From Vandiemenella viatica (Eukaryota > Arthropoda > Insecta > Orthoptera > Morabidae): a DNA stretch of 64,000 nucleotides. The position numbers and the translations under genes were made by a program. Shown here in pieces: positions 23,641 through 34,919 of the stretch. Numbering within the stretch: the first letter of the stretch is position 1; every line of letters begins with the position of its first letter. The stretch spans positions 123,782,597 through 123,846,596 of the forward strand of contig CM061921.1 of NCBI GenBank assembly GCA_031002005.1. The letters are read 5' to 3'. The notes under the pieces were generated by a model. That model was not told the origin of the DNA. It was given only the letters and a program-made list of their open reading frames with translations, and did not search any database.

Positions 23641-24061
23641 AAGGGAATGTATTATGAATATATTACACCCCTAAAACCTTTGAGTTGGGTGATTGTTAGG
23701 GAATTGTAGTAAAGCCTACCACCCAAATACCCAATCACTCCTCCCTAAATTCACATTTTTTGGTTTTCCTTGTTAGAGGATTGGCTAAAAGCCAATAAAC
23801 CTGAATAATGTTACTTATATTTTCTCTATCTTTTAATTGCTAGGCGATACAAGTGAATAAGTGATTTTCTGTTATATGGTGTAAGATAGTTAGTTAGGAA
23901 TTCAGTTTTGTAAAGATATATGATGTAAAATGAACTGTGTATTCATGCACCAATGGCCACACATCGAAGTGCGAGATCAAGTACTAAAAGGAATAAATTT
24001 GTAATTCAGGCTTGAGATATTTCAACAAATTTCACATCTAGATTTCTTTATTTGGAAGGAG
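23641..24061. other. Unassigned
   Basis: No supported feature. The composition differs slightly from its flanks and it could be part of the element upstream. Confidence 0.3.
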
Positions 24062-24600
24062 TTATCGAATTACAAGCAGTTAGACGGCTAGTTTGAATAG
24101 TACCACTGAGAGCGTTGAATAGTCTCATTTCGCATTATTTATGCTGAAAATTTTTAAAGGTAATTAGATTTCATAACTATCGGGTAAATAGTGATTTTAT
24201 AATAAAATGTCTTTAGTTATTAAAGGTTGGTGAAAAGGAAAATAATATAATTTTAATATAAGTGCATCAAAGACAAAAAAAAAGGAAGGAGAAAAGCATT
24301 AGAGAAAGCATACAGTATAAGTTTCCAGAGAGACTTAGGCTATGGAATTCTTTGAAAAAATCGAAGGCAGATTGCTTTTTCGATAGCATTTATTTATTTA
24401 TTTATTTATTTATTTATTTTTTTTTTTTTTTTTTTTTAATGAGCAGTTGGAATAAATAATATATTTATTTAAAGCGAGACTTTTACATTATTATATAATT
24501 TAGGTTAAATGCCGAAGTAAATGAATTGTGACATTGCCCTATTCGTGTGTGGAAGTTCAAATTATATATATTAATTATAACACTTAAACAGTGTGTTTCG
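24062..24600 (+). repeat. Unclassified dispersed repeat, empty-site copy
   Basis: Homologous to 20040-21712, starting TATCGAATTACAAGCAGTTAGA and ending AAACAGTGTGTTTCGACA. It contains neither the SINE nor the LINE found in that copy. It carries its own (TTTA)n and poly-T expansion at about 24388-24438. Confidence 0.65.
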
Positions 24601-25400
24601 ACACAACGTCTACTACCTTTGCAAATTTTTCTCTCATGTCAGATTGTTTAAATTTGTTCACTTCAGGTGTGTTCTGCTTGTGTTGCTTCATTATTCTCCT
24701 GCATTTCTGCCTGAATCGTACATCCTTCGTGCATGATTCTTAAATAGTGTGTTTACTATGATGAGTTTATATTTTTCACAAAACTGTGGGAACCTACTTT
24801 CTTTCTCCTAGACCAAAATTCATACAGTATAACTTTTTTACCTTCTTCCACTATCGCAGTCCCATCACCTGTGATTGTTAGAGTTTTCTCCCCTTTCAAA
24901 TATTCGATTATCTTCAATTTCCTCACATATTTTCTCGATTCTTCACCATCTTCCAGTGACGTTGGCATATATACATTTTCACTAACGTGGTTTGTGTAGG
25001 CTATCGTTCTATGGTCATCAAAATAATCCTGTCACTACACTGTTTCCCTACTATCTCGTTCTCTATAAATCCCACCACGGTAACTCCACTGACAGCTTTT
25101 CTGTGTTCCCAAGACATAAATTCTGTATATTTTTCCACTTAATATCACAAATCCCAACGACATCTAACTTAAGCCACAAAGTTTTCTAGATTACGTGTTC
25201 TGTTCGGACTTGTACCATTGCACACCCCGACTCGTATGTTTCTATCCATACTGATGACGCCCCCCTCAGTGATCAGATAAAAGGAAGAAGTTATCACTAT
25301 AATTATTTCAGAAGATTAAATAGCATCCATCCGGAAGTCTTCAATGCAGTGGCTGCATCCCCATGCCGTTGATTTATGATTCATGAACCTATAGGGGCCA
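24601..25400 (-). pseudogene. LINE APE-type endonuclease fragment
   Basis: Minus-strand translation gives, from 25250 down, a start-like VGVCNGT region, a VVGF...EIVGKQCSDRIILMT segment and YMPTSLEDGEESRKYVRKLK. This is followed by KGEKTLTITGDGTAIVEEGK, corresponding to the GDFNA motif of APE endonucleases, here GDGTA. A VNTLF-like segment follows. These match the N-terminal endonuclease of the LINE family seen at 18-21 kb. The expected Asn at the catalytic GDxN position is replaced and stops are present, so it is inactive. Confidence 0.6.
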
Positions 25401-26329
25401 TTTCCATGGGCAAGAGGGTGCCCTGAACCACTCTCACTATTATACGGGGAAACGTTGAGCACAATGTGAAGCAATAGTCGACATTTGTTTGTAAGAGGCT
25501 AATATACATATAGTCTCTCCCAAACCTTTACACCCAAATATAAGTTAGAACGTTGATACTTGTCAAACCATCATGTACTTGTTTACATCCTTTATTTACT
25601 TTACTATCAGCAATGACTTGATCGCACTAAACTATGCTAGGTGTTGAGGTATTTCTCTCTTTAAACCCTGCGAATTCTCACTTGTTTTTTCTGCATTGGA
25701 TAATTATCAGATTCTTGTTTAAAATTATCATCACATTTAAATATATAATCGACTGGCTTTTGAATAATAATGTCTCTCCACCTATCTAACCTTTCAAATC
25801 ATTCACCAGACTTAACTAACCTCACTTTAATTATAGCAATTTCAAAGTCAACTCGAAATTTTTTTGTTTCGGCATAAACACCAGACTAGATGATAATTAT
25901 TATCTTAAAACCTTTAATATGCTTCTTATATCTTCTAATATACTCGTAGTTTTAACTCGCTTTATAGAAATCAATTTTATTATTTAATTGATCTTTAATT
26001 TCTACGTTTTCGTTACTCCCATCAGTTAAGTTAACATATAACTTTCCTACAAATGTAACAATAACAAAACCATTTTGAAATGGGTTCATGAATGTCCAAG
26101 CCCGTCCGTGACCGCAGGATTTTTCCTTTAGAAAATATTTCATCCCTGCCGTGCATTACGATCACAATGTCTGCTAAAAATTTTTCCCTCTTATACTATA
26201 AACAGTCTGAAACATCAAGTTCAAATTCGTTTAAGCAAACTTTCCAGTTTCCCTAATCCTAGACGTATACATTTAATCTGATAAATGCTAGAGTCACTTC
26301 ACGGGGGCCATATAACATATTTCTAGGCT
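25401..26329. other. Unassigned AT-rich DNA
   Basis: No recognisable gene, RNA or transposon. Confidence 0.4.
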
Positions 26330-26560
26330 AATTGTTTTGTTAATGTGGTGTTTAAATATGTTATTTTAAATGTATATTGATATTTGAAAATGTGTTTCTT
26401 ACATAAGCAGATTCAACTGCACTAATTGCAAGTTTTTATATTGCGGTTGTCACTCAATTTTCTACTGAGAACATTTCCTGGAAACGATACAGGGCTATTG
26501 AAACGACTCTTCATGCAAAATTTAAACGTATTAAGCATACTTTAATTATTCCTGAATTTT
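26330..26560 (+). repeat. Dispersed unclassified repeat, copy 2
   Basis: Aligns with 8195-8425 in the same orientation by ordered short blocks, including TGTATATTGATATTTG, TTCAACTG and TCTACTGAGAA. Confidence 0.5.
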
Positions 26561-26622
26561 TATTTATAACTCTTGCTTCATAGATCCCTACTGAGGAACG
26601 ACATCTGAGATGCGGTACTTTG

Positions 26623-26628
<6 letters not shown>

Positions 26629-26669
<41 letters not shown>
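26629..26669. repeat. (AT)n microsatellite
   Basis: About twenty uninterrupted AT dinucleotides. Confidence 0.98.
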
Positions 26670-26671
<2 letters not shown>

Positions 26672-27493
26672 CATGGTAAAAAGGTATTAAAAGTTTCAAA
26701 ATAATTCAACATTAAATTTACAATTGAATTTACAAAAGCCACGATACAGTTAGTTCTTTTTAACAAATTCTTGGATAGAAAAGAAGGGATTCCTAATAAG
26801 ATATTGCCTGGTTTTCTTTGAATGCATGTTTGTTGTCTACGAACTGTTTTGTAGACTTAGGAAGCTTTTTAAAAAGATTTGTTCCAGGATAATTATCTCT
26901 TCCTTAGACTAATGAAAAGGAAAGGGAAAATGACTTATTATTCACCAAAGTTGAAGGCAGCGACGGTAGACGAAAATAAATCAGGAACACACAAATATAC
27001 ACAATATTTCGGTCTTAGACCTTCTTCATGTTAAAGAGAATGAGTCATGTGGTTCAGGAGGTGTGCACACGCCGCAGTTTGTTACATGACTGAGTGGATT
27101 ATCAATATGGCGATGGGACTAAGATGTTATATATAAACATGCACATCGCAGAAGGTGATGGAAGTAGTAATATATCAAAAGAGAACGGAATGTAGAGATG
27201 AAAATAAAAATTGGGGAAATAAATACAGATATATAAATTTTGGGAAGAAATTATAGATATATAAATTCTGAAAAAAAATGTAATTAGTTAAATGCAATAG
27301 TGAGTGATGCGTCAGAGAAAGGAATTTTATAACTTTTGAAAGAAAATAAATAAATAAAAAATTATAGATATATAAATTTCGAAAAAACAACATGTAACTA
27401 GTTAAATGACAATAGTGAGTGATGAGTCAGAGAAAGGAATTTTATAGGTGGTTGAGGCCGGGTGAGTGTCTGCTATCTAGGATGCTTGTTGCA

Positions 27494-27758
27494 ATTTTTT
27501 TTTTTTTTTTTTTTTTTTTGTATTTACGTCTCTCAACATCGAGGTCTTTAGAGACGGGATAGGATGGGGGGCAAGGATGGGGGCAAGGAATGGGAAGGAA
27601 TTCGGCCATGGCCTTTTGAAGGAAGCATCCCGGCATTTGCCTGGAGTGATTTGGGAAACCATGGAAAACCCAAATCTGGATGCCCGGACGGGGATCGAAC
27701 CGCCGTCCTCCCGAATGCGAGGCGAGAACGCTATCCGTTACACCGCCACGCTCGGTTG
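27494..27758 (-). mobile_element. SINE inserted in Penelope copy A
   Basis: On the minus strand it has the head CGAGCGTGGCGGTGTAACGG, a B box (GGTTCGATCC), ATCCAGATTTGGGTTTTCCA and CCCAAATCACTCCAGGC, then a TCTAAAGACCTC tail and a long A run (T run at 27494-27519). The 11-bp duplication TGCTTGTTGCA flanks it exactly (27483-27493 and 27759-27769). It is one of the younger-looking copies. Confidence 0.95.
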
Positions 27759-27987
27759 TGCTTGTTGCAGGTTTTGCAGCGAAGTCTTTTGCACGGAAAT
27801 GATCCATAGGGGGTTTTATGAGAGTGAGATGGAGGGTATTTGTGAACCAAGATGTTTTTGAGGTTAGGTGGTCAGTTGAAATAAGTACGGGGGACAGTTG
27901 GCAGAATTTTTGGTTAGAGTGCGCGCATTTGTGGAAAGGAGCGAAGGAAGTAATGCCCCTGTTGTAGGATCCGATTGATAGATTCGA
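27759..27987 (-). repeat. Linker duplication, distal copy
   Basis: This 229-bp segment is a direct repeat of 28294-28519, offset by 535 bp, with few differences (for example AAATGATCC versus AAAAGATCC). It places part of the linker and zinc segment a second time after the GIY-YIG region. It starts exactly at one side of the SINE target duplication. Confidence 0.85.
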
Positions 27988-28385
27988 AGTTCTGAGGCGG
28001 TGGTGGTTTCGGGGAAAACTCTGATTGCTCTCACGGTGAAACATTCATTGAAGTTGTTGAAATTGTGGTAGTTAGCATATTCAGGTATTGGCAGATATAA
28101 ACTGTGGGTTTGGACTGTTTGTCCGTTGTCATTCATTCTGGTCAAAAGTTGTTGAGTAGTCAGGCCTATATAGAAACTTGTGCAATGGCAGCAAGTTAGC
28201 TGGTATATGATGTGAGTTCTGGAGCATGTGGCATGTCCAGTGATGGGGAAGGTTTCCCCTGTGACAGGGTTGCAATATGTAGTAATGGGAGGATGCTTGT
28301 TGCAGGTTTTGCAGCGAAGTCTTTTGCACGGAAAAGATCCATAAGGGGTTTTAGGAGAGTGAGATGGAGGGTATTTGAGAACCAA
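27864..28385 (-). CDS. Zinc-binding linker and GIY-YIG-like endonuclease region
   Basis: A 173-codon open frame encodes a cysteine cluster (CKRLRCKTCNKHPP), then GETFPITGHATCSRTHIIYQ, LTCCHCTSFYIGLTTQQLLT and a C-terminal FNECFTVRAIRVFPE. IIYQLTC...YIGLT is the GIY-YIG-type core that Penelope-like elements fuse to their RT, and the cysteine cluster is the usual linker. The expected RxxxH after the core is changed (RMNDNGQ, compared with RMNGHRK in copy B). The frame is open but it is part of a dead element. Its last third repeats the linker seen upstream at 28294-28519. Confidence 0.75.
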   Translation of the reverse strand: MVLKYPPSHSPKTPYGSFPCKRLRCKTCNKHPPITTYCNPVTGETFPITGHATCSRTHIIYQLTCCHCTSFYIGLTTQQLLTRMNDNGQTVQTHSLYLPIPEYANYHNFNNFNECFTVRAIRVFPETTTASELRIYQSDPTTGALLPSLLSTNARTLTKNSANCPPYLFQLTT

Positions 28386-28519
28386 GATGTTTTTGAGGTT
28401 AGGTGGTCAGTTGAAACAAGTACGGGGGACAGTTGGCAGAATTTTTGGTTAGAGTGTGCGCATTTGTGGAAAGGAGCGAAGGAAGTGCCCCTGTTGTACG
28501 ATCCGATTGATAGATTCGA
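28294..28519 (-). repeat. Linker duplication, proximal copy
   Basis: The partner of 27759-27987. It lies in the expected position between RT and GIY-YIG, so it is the original copy. Confidence 0.85.
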
Positions 28520-28539
28520 GGCCGGGGGAGACTAAGGTG

Positions 28540-29577
28540 ACGAAGACGGGACTATGGTTGGATTCCAGAGGTGCCGGGTGGTAGTGGTTACGTGGAGGGT
28601 GGGTGATTGCACGCGTGATTTGTTTATGTACAAGGTCTGCTGGCTAGGAGTGGGAAATATGGGCTTGGGATAGGTTATGGGAGTACTGGGAGAGGGATTC
28701 AGAATCAGAACAGATACGTTAGAAACGGATAGCAAGGCTCTAGGGAAGAGAGCGTTCGGTGTGGAATGGGAGTCAACTGTCGAAATGTAGTTATTGCTGT
28801 AGATTAGTTGATTTGATGTGGACAGAGGTTTGAAGGTCAACCTGCCTGAGCGTGATGTCCACATCGAGGAACGTGATGTGTATACAGGAGTAGGTCCAAG
28901 TGAAACTTATGGAATGGCTATTTTTAAGGGAATGGAGGAATTCTAGGAGTTGATTTTCACTGTGGGTCCAGATCATAAATATATAATGTATCTGAATCAC
29001 ACAGTGGGTTTAAGGGAAGTGTGGTTGAGGAAACGTTCCTCCAGACGACGAAGGAACAAGTTGGCATAGGATGGGGCCATGCGGGTGCCCATAGCAGTGC
29101 CATGGATCTGGTGATATACTGTGGAATTAAAGGTGAAGAAGTTTTTGGAGAGGATCAGGTGAGACAAGGAAGAAAGTAAATATGTACTGGGACGGCCGTG
29201 CGGGGATAGCAGATCTTGGAATTGTTCCAGGGCACTGAGACCCTGACATTGTGGAATTTTGGTATAAAGGGAGGTTAATTCGTTGGAGACTAGGAAGGAG
29301 TCTTGAGGTAGAGGTTTGTGGACAGTGGCTAGACGTTCAAGGAAGTGTGGGGTATCTTTGACATAGGAGGGAAGACTCTGAACAAAGGGTTGGAGATGCT
29401 GGTCCACAAAGGCTGAAATCCGTTCAGTGGGTGACCCAAATGCCGGATTGCCAACCTTGTGGATCTTGGGAAGGAGGTACAGGGTGGGTTTACGGGAATT
29501 CTGGGGAGTCAGGAGCGAGATAGACTGGGGAGAGAAACAATGTAAGGGGCCCTGCAAGTCCATGAATGATTTATCTT
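28540..29577 (-). pseudogene. Penelope-like reverse transcriptase domain
   Basis: A 198-codon minus-strand frame (29593-28997) contains LYLLPKIHKVGNP, SPTERISAFVDQHLQPFVQS, LPSYVKDTPHFLERL, SFLVSNELTSLYTKIP (motif A, with Asn in place of the usual Asp), TVYHQIHGTAMGTRMAPSYA (motif B region) and NLFLRRLEER. The next frame carries the catalytic region as IHYIFMIWTHSENQLLEFL. The Asp-Asp pair is missing here and the alignment implies a small frame-changing deletion near 28975-28990. HITFLDVDITLR and SVHIKSTN follow. The order and wording are typical of Penelope-like RTs, not LINE or LTR RTs. Both catalytic positions are damaged, so it is inactive. Confidence 0.85.
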
Positions 29578-30502
29578 CACAAATACCCTCCATCTGACTC
29601 TCCTAAAACACTTTATGGAAGTTTTCCGTGTTATAGGCCTCGCTGCAAACCCTGCAACCTGCATCCTCCCACTACTAAATATTGCAACCCTGTCACAGTG
29701 GAAACCTTCCCCATCACTGGACATGCCACATGCTCTACAACCCACATCATATACCAGCTAACTTGCCACCATTGCACAAGTTCTTATATAGGCCTGACTA
29801 TACAACAACGTTCGACCAGAATGAATGGCCACAGAAAAACAGTCCACACCCGCAATTTATATCTGCCAATATCTGAACATGCTAACTACCACAATTTCAA
29901 CAACTTCAATGAATGTTTCACCGTGAGAGCAATCAGAACTTCGAAGATGGGAACTTGAATACCAAAATATCGTAGATAGCAGGCACCCAGCCGGCCTCAA
30001 CTACCTATTAAATTCCTTTCTCTGACGCATCACTACTTATTATAAATATTAGCATTATTGTCATTTAACTAATTACATGTTGTTGTTTCAAAATTTATAT
30101 ATCTATAATTTTTATTTATTTATTTATTTTTCTTTCAGAAATTATATATCTATAAAAAGAAAGTTTCAGAATTTATGTATGTATATTTATTTCCCGAATT
30201 TTTATTTTCATCTCTACATTCCGTTCTCTTTTGATATATTACTACTTCCATCACCTTCTGCGATGTGCATATTTATATATAACATCTTAGTCCCATCGCC
30301 ATATTGATAATCCACTCAGTCATGTAACAAACTTCGGCGTGTGCACACCTCCTGAACCACATGACTCATTCTCTTTAACATGAAGAAGGTCTAAAACCGA
30401 AATATTGTGTATATTTGTGTGTTCGTGATACATGTTCGTCTTCCGTCGCTGCCTTCAACTTTGGTGAGTGATGAGTTATTTTCTCTTTCCTTGTAATTTA
30501 TA
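29578..30502 (+). mobile_element. Penelope-like element, copy B, 5' truncated
   Basis: The plus strand begins at ACAAATACCCTCCATC and encodes the same cysteine cluster (CYRPRCKPCNLHPP), HIIYQLTCHHCTSSYIGLT and RMNGHRKTVHTRN, then skips to a short C terminus and a 3' tail matching copy A in inverse orientation. The tail has ACATGAAGAAGGTCTAAAACC then GAAATATTGTGT near 30378-30410. RT is absent. A deletion between TCAGAACTTCGAAG and GATAGCAGGCACC removes part of the linker. It meets copy A head-to-head at about 29577. Confidence 0.85.
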
Positions 30503-31195
30503 TTGCATAAAGCCGTTTCCTTTTTCCTTTGTTTAATTATTAGACTAATAACAGTGACGTTTATTTTTTGTATAAGTTATTTTTGTTTCTTGTATTGAAA
30601 TTGTGTACCAGAGAACTTGATATAAATAAGTTATACTGTTCTCTAACAAAATAAATGACAGACCATATATACTGAGAAATCATTGTAAGAATATTATTTA
30701 TTCGGCTTTGCATGTATATATTAAACCATTTACCTAAAGTTCCAGGTATTCAATAGTATTCCAATTATTTTCAATATTAATTCATGGTTAACAAAGTCAA
30801 ATAGGTACATTCGAAAACTCAAAAAAAAATCCACTAGGAAACTTTTCATTATTTACTTCCTCAAATGTGGTGTTTAAAAACGAATATATAGTTATTTCTG
30901 TGGATGACTCTTTCTGGAATCCAAACTGAACTATGATGTATTATAGTGTGTAACGTCATTTATAACCCTAAGATATATAACTTAATCAAAAATCTCTGAG
31001 AAATAGGGAAGTACAGAAATAGGACAGTAGTTAGCTATACAAGTCAGGTCTCTTTTTTTTAATGATTGGTTTTTGAAGTGAATATTTTATTCAACTTGAA
31101 AATACACTTGCATTCAGGATTCATTACAAATGTGGTCCAGTATGTAACTCATACAGTATGAACATTTGTTTCAATAATTTAACTGAATTGTCATA
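30503..31195. other. Unassigned AT-rich DNA
   Basis: No gene or element recognised. Confidence 0.4.
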
Positions 31196-31570
31196 ATCCC
31201 GCCGCAGCACTCCGCTATCGGAGTGGAGGGGATGGGTCGAAGGGTATAAATACCACCCCAGTCGCGTCCTGGACTGCGCTCCTCCCACCGGTCAACAGAC
31301 GCAACCTGAAGATGATGGCACGTTACGCTGTCAAAATTTGCTGAACAACGACCAATTGATCCGGCCAAATGCCCGAGAGATCTGCATACAGCAGATTCGC
31401 CGGGAAAACCTACGATTACGTAACAGCGGAGGAAGCAGTCGAATCGTCGTGTATGGCAGAAGACCTTATCCGGAAAACACACGGGAAGAAATTTTATCAG
31501 CAGTACATCGGGAAAGAACCAATCCTCACATCAGTACTTGAAGTGTTGTTCTATACAGTACATACAATTT
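31196..31570 (+). repeat. Penelope-tail-like repeat
   Basis: A GC-richer block with GGGTATAAATACC (TATA-like) at about 31235 and CCTGAAGATGATGGCACG near 31300. TGATGGC can pair with GCTGTCA (two G-U pairs) before AAAATTT. It continues ATTCGCCGGGAAAACC. The CTGAAGA-hairpin-AAA layout resembles the tails at 5.2, 30.4 and 55.3 kb. Open frames across it show no recognisable domain. It may be a solo 3' or long-repeat part of a Penelope-like element. Confidence 0.4.
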
Positions 31571-32176
31571 AAATATTACTTCTACAACAGTAAAAGCATA
31601 ATTTATACTTTGTGATGAACAGTTGAGTAATTCCTATGTCAGACAGATTATTTTCGGAGAGACACAAACTTTTACATGGAACTTTCTTTAATTTTGAATC
31701 TATTTTAGGTATAATTTAATTTAATCCAAGTTAATAAAAGTTCCTCTTAATCTGAAGTAGTTTACTTTATCAGTATGTACTAATATGTCAGTTGCATTAT
31801 GTAATATGGATAAATACTTATTTTTTTGAGAGAAATTTTGATTACCAGTCAGTCTAATTTCCACCAGGCCTCTTGTTACATTTACTTTATTTATCATAAA
31901 AAAGGTTGAGACAGAACACCATTTATCACAGAAATGCATCTTCTACTCACTTGGCAAACTCTGGCCTCATAACCAGAGAAAATTTCTTTTTGCCTCTGAA
32001 ATTCAGATGGAGTCTATTGTAATTATAACTGTGCACGTCAATCGAACCAATATGGGAATCTGCAGGACGCAAGAGAATTCTCTTCAACGATGTAATTGTG
32101 TGCATTATACGACGCCGCATCAATGGTTTGTTATAAACGCCAAGCATGCAGAAAAATCCACATTTGTCCGACGTGT
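31571..32176. other. Unassigned
   Basis: No supported feature. Confidence 0.4.
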
Positions 32177-32494
32177 TGTAAGTTGAAAAAACAGAAATGT
32201 TCACCGTTCAGGAAATCACTAGATTTTTTTCTTTCACTTTCAACTTAAAACATAAAGCATTCCCTCACCGGGGTCACCGACCAACAAATATTCTGAAACT
32301 AGACTTCTTTTCCTGTAGACTGCAGAATCCGTGTAGGAGAATTATTCATTCTATTCTTACCGAAGTAATAACTTTCATGTCTAACACGAACCAACAACGT
32401 TCAACTCTCTCTCCCTGGACTTCATAGAACATAATAATCTTTGTACATAGAAACATTTACAAAGCTCAAGTACCGTTTCTATTTTTATGCTACA
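32177..32494 (-). repeat. 3' LTR
   Basis: Matches 34920-35201 apart from substitutions and an additional 40-bp pyrimidine-rich segment (about 32200-32240) that contains TCAGGAAATCACTAG and is missing from the other LTR. Confidence 0.85.
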
Positions 32495-33399
32495 CTCCCC
32501 TCGTCAGAAAAATGTGACGAAAGAGGCATATTAAAAAAAAAAAAAAAATGCAGAATTCTTCAAAGGAAATAACTAAAACTACTGCTAATATAAACAAACA
32601 GCTTCATTTTACAAAGCTTCATTTTAGCTGGTTGGTGTAATCCCCTTAAAATAAAGCTACACATTTATCATGAATATATGGACATGAACAATCAAATAAC
32701 AATATTAATAAAACGGTGGAGATATTCAACAGTCTTCCACCAAGAGTAATGCTTCTCGCTCACTTTTAAAAGTATTATTGTAACTTTAAACAGTCCTTTA
32801 ACATTTAACACACAGTACTGCGAAAAATTGATAGATGGACCAAAATAAATTTGACACTCGCTGACCCTGCGGTAGCTATCGGCAACCGTTCGACAAAGCC
32901 TACAGTACTGTTACACATAACACTCAATGTACATCAACACTTGTATTCCTGTAGGTAGATATCTGCACTCAAAGCTGGGGTATTTACCTGGTATTTTAGT
33001 ATATTAGGTGCGTATAAATCGCTTTTGAGATTGTGCAAAGGTATCCGCTCGCTTGAGCGAAAGACAAGTAGAATGATTTTGGGCTTCATCTTTGGATCAG
33101 ATTTTAGAGTGATACAGAGAGAAAAAAATTTCGTTGTCGTGAAATATGATATTCCCTCACAGGGAAAATTAGGTATAGCATGTCCTCATGTTCATTGTTT
33201 TGCTCGGAGTAGAGTGAATGTTTCAGGCGTTCCCCGAACTACACCTTGAGCATTTATTTTTAATACGAGACATGGTCTTCCTGTGCCGAATTGGCCTGGC
33301 ATCTCCCCATGAAACTACCTGTATTGCACCCGTTTCTTTTCCCATGCCTACCTTCATATGTGTGGCATGGCTTGTAAGCTCTGGCGTATGCCCAACTTC

Positions 33400-34263
33400 A
33401 CTCCCACCAATGTGAGCCAATTGTTCCCTATTCTGAAATCCCCATTGCACCCTAAAATTACATAAGTATCCATTTACATTTGCTAAATATGTTTGACTGC
33501 TTTTGTTTTGTTGCTCTTAACAGTAGTAATTACCTTCCCCTTGACGGGCCACCTAACTCTCTTCTTTTCCTCGTCTATTGCTGACATAATTTTGCATAAG
33601 GTTGTTTCTTCCCGCATTACCTCAGCTTGTTCTTTCCCCTTGCTTAACTCCAAGCACACACTTGCTTCTGTTTCTTCCCCTTTCTCACGTCCTGAGCCAA
33701 ATGATTTGTCTTTTCTTCTATATCTGGCTGGTACTGGTAGTCTTGAGACGAAACTTTCACCGTCTGTAGGGTGCAAAGTTCCTGAAAATGCCCTAAATCT
33801 TCCCTAATCTGAACAACTGAGATCCATTACTTACTGACTACTTTGTCCTGCAGCTCCGACAGTCGATTCTCAACCTTTGCAAATCTAGACTCAAATGACA
33901 AGTTTAATGAGTCTACCAATTTACAATTTCCAGTCTTAAATTCTGCCTTAAGGGCTGAGTAACTTTCTCAAGTTTTAGTATCAAGGGCAAGATTGTCTTG
34001 TTTCAGTGATTGAATGACAGCCTGAAGGGCAGAGCTTCTTTCTTCTAATTTAGCATGAAGGGCAAGATTGTCTTCCTTTAGTGAGTGAATGCCAGCCTGA
34101 AGGGCAAGATTGTCTTCCTTTAGTGAGTGAATGTCAGCCTGAAGGGCAGAGCTACCTGCTTCTAATTTAGTATTAAGGTTAAGGAAGTCCTTTTTTTGCG
34201 AGTGAATGAGATTGAACAAATCACTCATAGATATATCACTACCTTTCGAGACACCTTCCATTT
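33400..34263 (-). pseudogene. LTR element Gag with tandem coiled-coil repeats
   Basis: On the minus strand the frame starts with ATG at 34261 (MEGVSKGSDISMSDLFNLIH) and runs into a repeated coiled-coil phrase (SLKEDNLALQAGIH and variants), a tandem unit of about 42 bp between 33990 and 34145. After a stop near 33968 the strand continues with SFESRFAKVENRLSELQDKV and, further on, charged sequence (DKSFGSGREKGEETEASV) and a degenerate C terminus near 33400. It is a nucleocapsid-precursor-like remnant with several stops. Confidence 0.6.
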
Positions 34264-34919
34264 ACACTCACTCCGAAGAAAAAATACAGTTAAGAAAAAA
34301 ATATTTCGGCTCAATTGTGCCAAGAAATGAAAGTAAACAAGCGTGAGATATTGACTAAACAAAACTACTGGACATGCAGCATCTAAAAACCTACTCAAAA
34401 GCAAATAGTCCCACTTTACTAATTGTAAAAGGTTTTCTTGTCTGTTGTGACAAGAAGTAATTTGTCATCGCCGATGACAGAATGGGAAAATTAGGGTTTG
34501 TTAAAGAAATTTCAAAGAAATTGAAAACATATTATTCAGGAAGAATTGTTATTGAATTGCTAGGGTAATATATGGTTTATAATTCCTATCTTTTCTATGT
34601 ATTCACCCGGCTGCTTCTCGATACACACGCCGTTGTTCGTCAGCTGTTCCTTGCAGTGAGTTTCCTTCACTGGATAGTTTCCATCGCTGCAATCGCTGGT
34701 CTGCGACGCTCTTACTGTCAGTACATTCTTCTTGTCGTCTTTGCCTAGATCTCTATTAGCGCTTGGTGTAGACTCTCTGTCGCGCTATTGTCTTTGATCT
34801 GCTTCAGTTCTAATATAAACAAACTTTTCACTTCTCTTCCAGCGTGTTTTCACGGAAATGGAAAACAATTCTGTTATATCGATTTCCACTACTAATTTAT
34901 CCACGCGTCACTCTCGCCA

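Larger units (their letters stand above)
26908..29577 (-). mobile_element. Penelope-like element, copy A
   Basis: Read on the minus strand, this copy has an RT region (29577-28540), a linker and zinc-binding segment, a GIY-YIG-like region (28385-28000), a partly duplicated linker, a SINE insertion (27494-27758), the C-terminal end (DSRHSPGLNHL) and an AT-rich 3' tail to 26908. The tail contains ATGAAGAAGGTCTAAGACC followed by GAAATATTGTGT. Its 3' third is repeated in inverted orientation as copy B (29578-30502). The 5' end is cut at the head-to-head junction. Penelope-like elements are a distinct retroelement class known for paired and inverted 5'-truncated copies. Confidence 0.85.
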
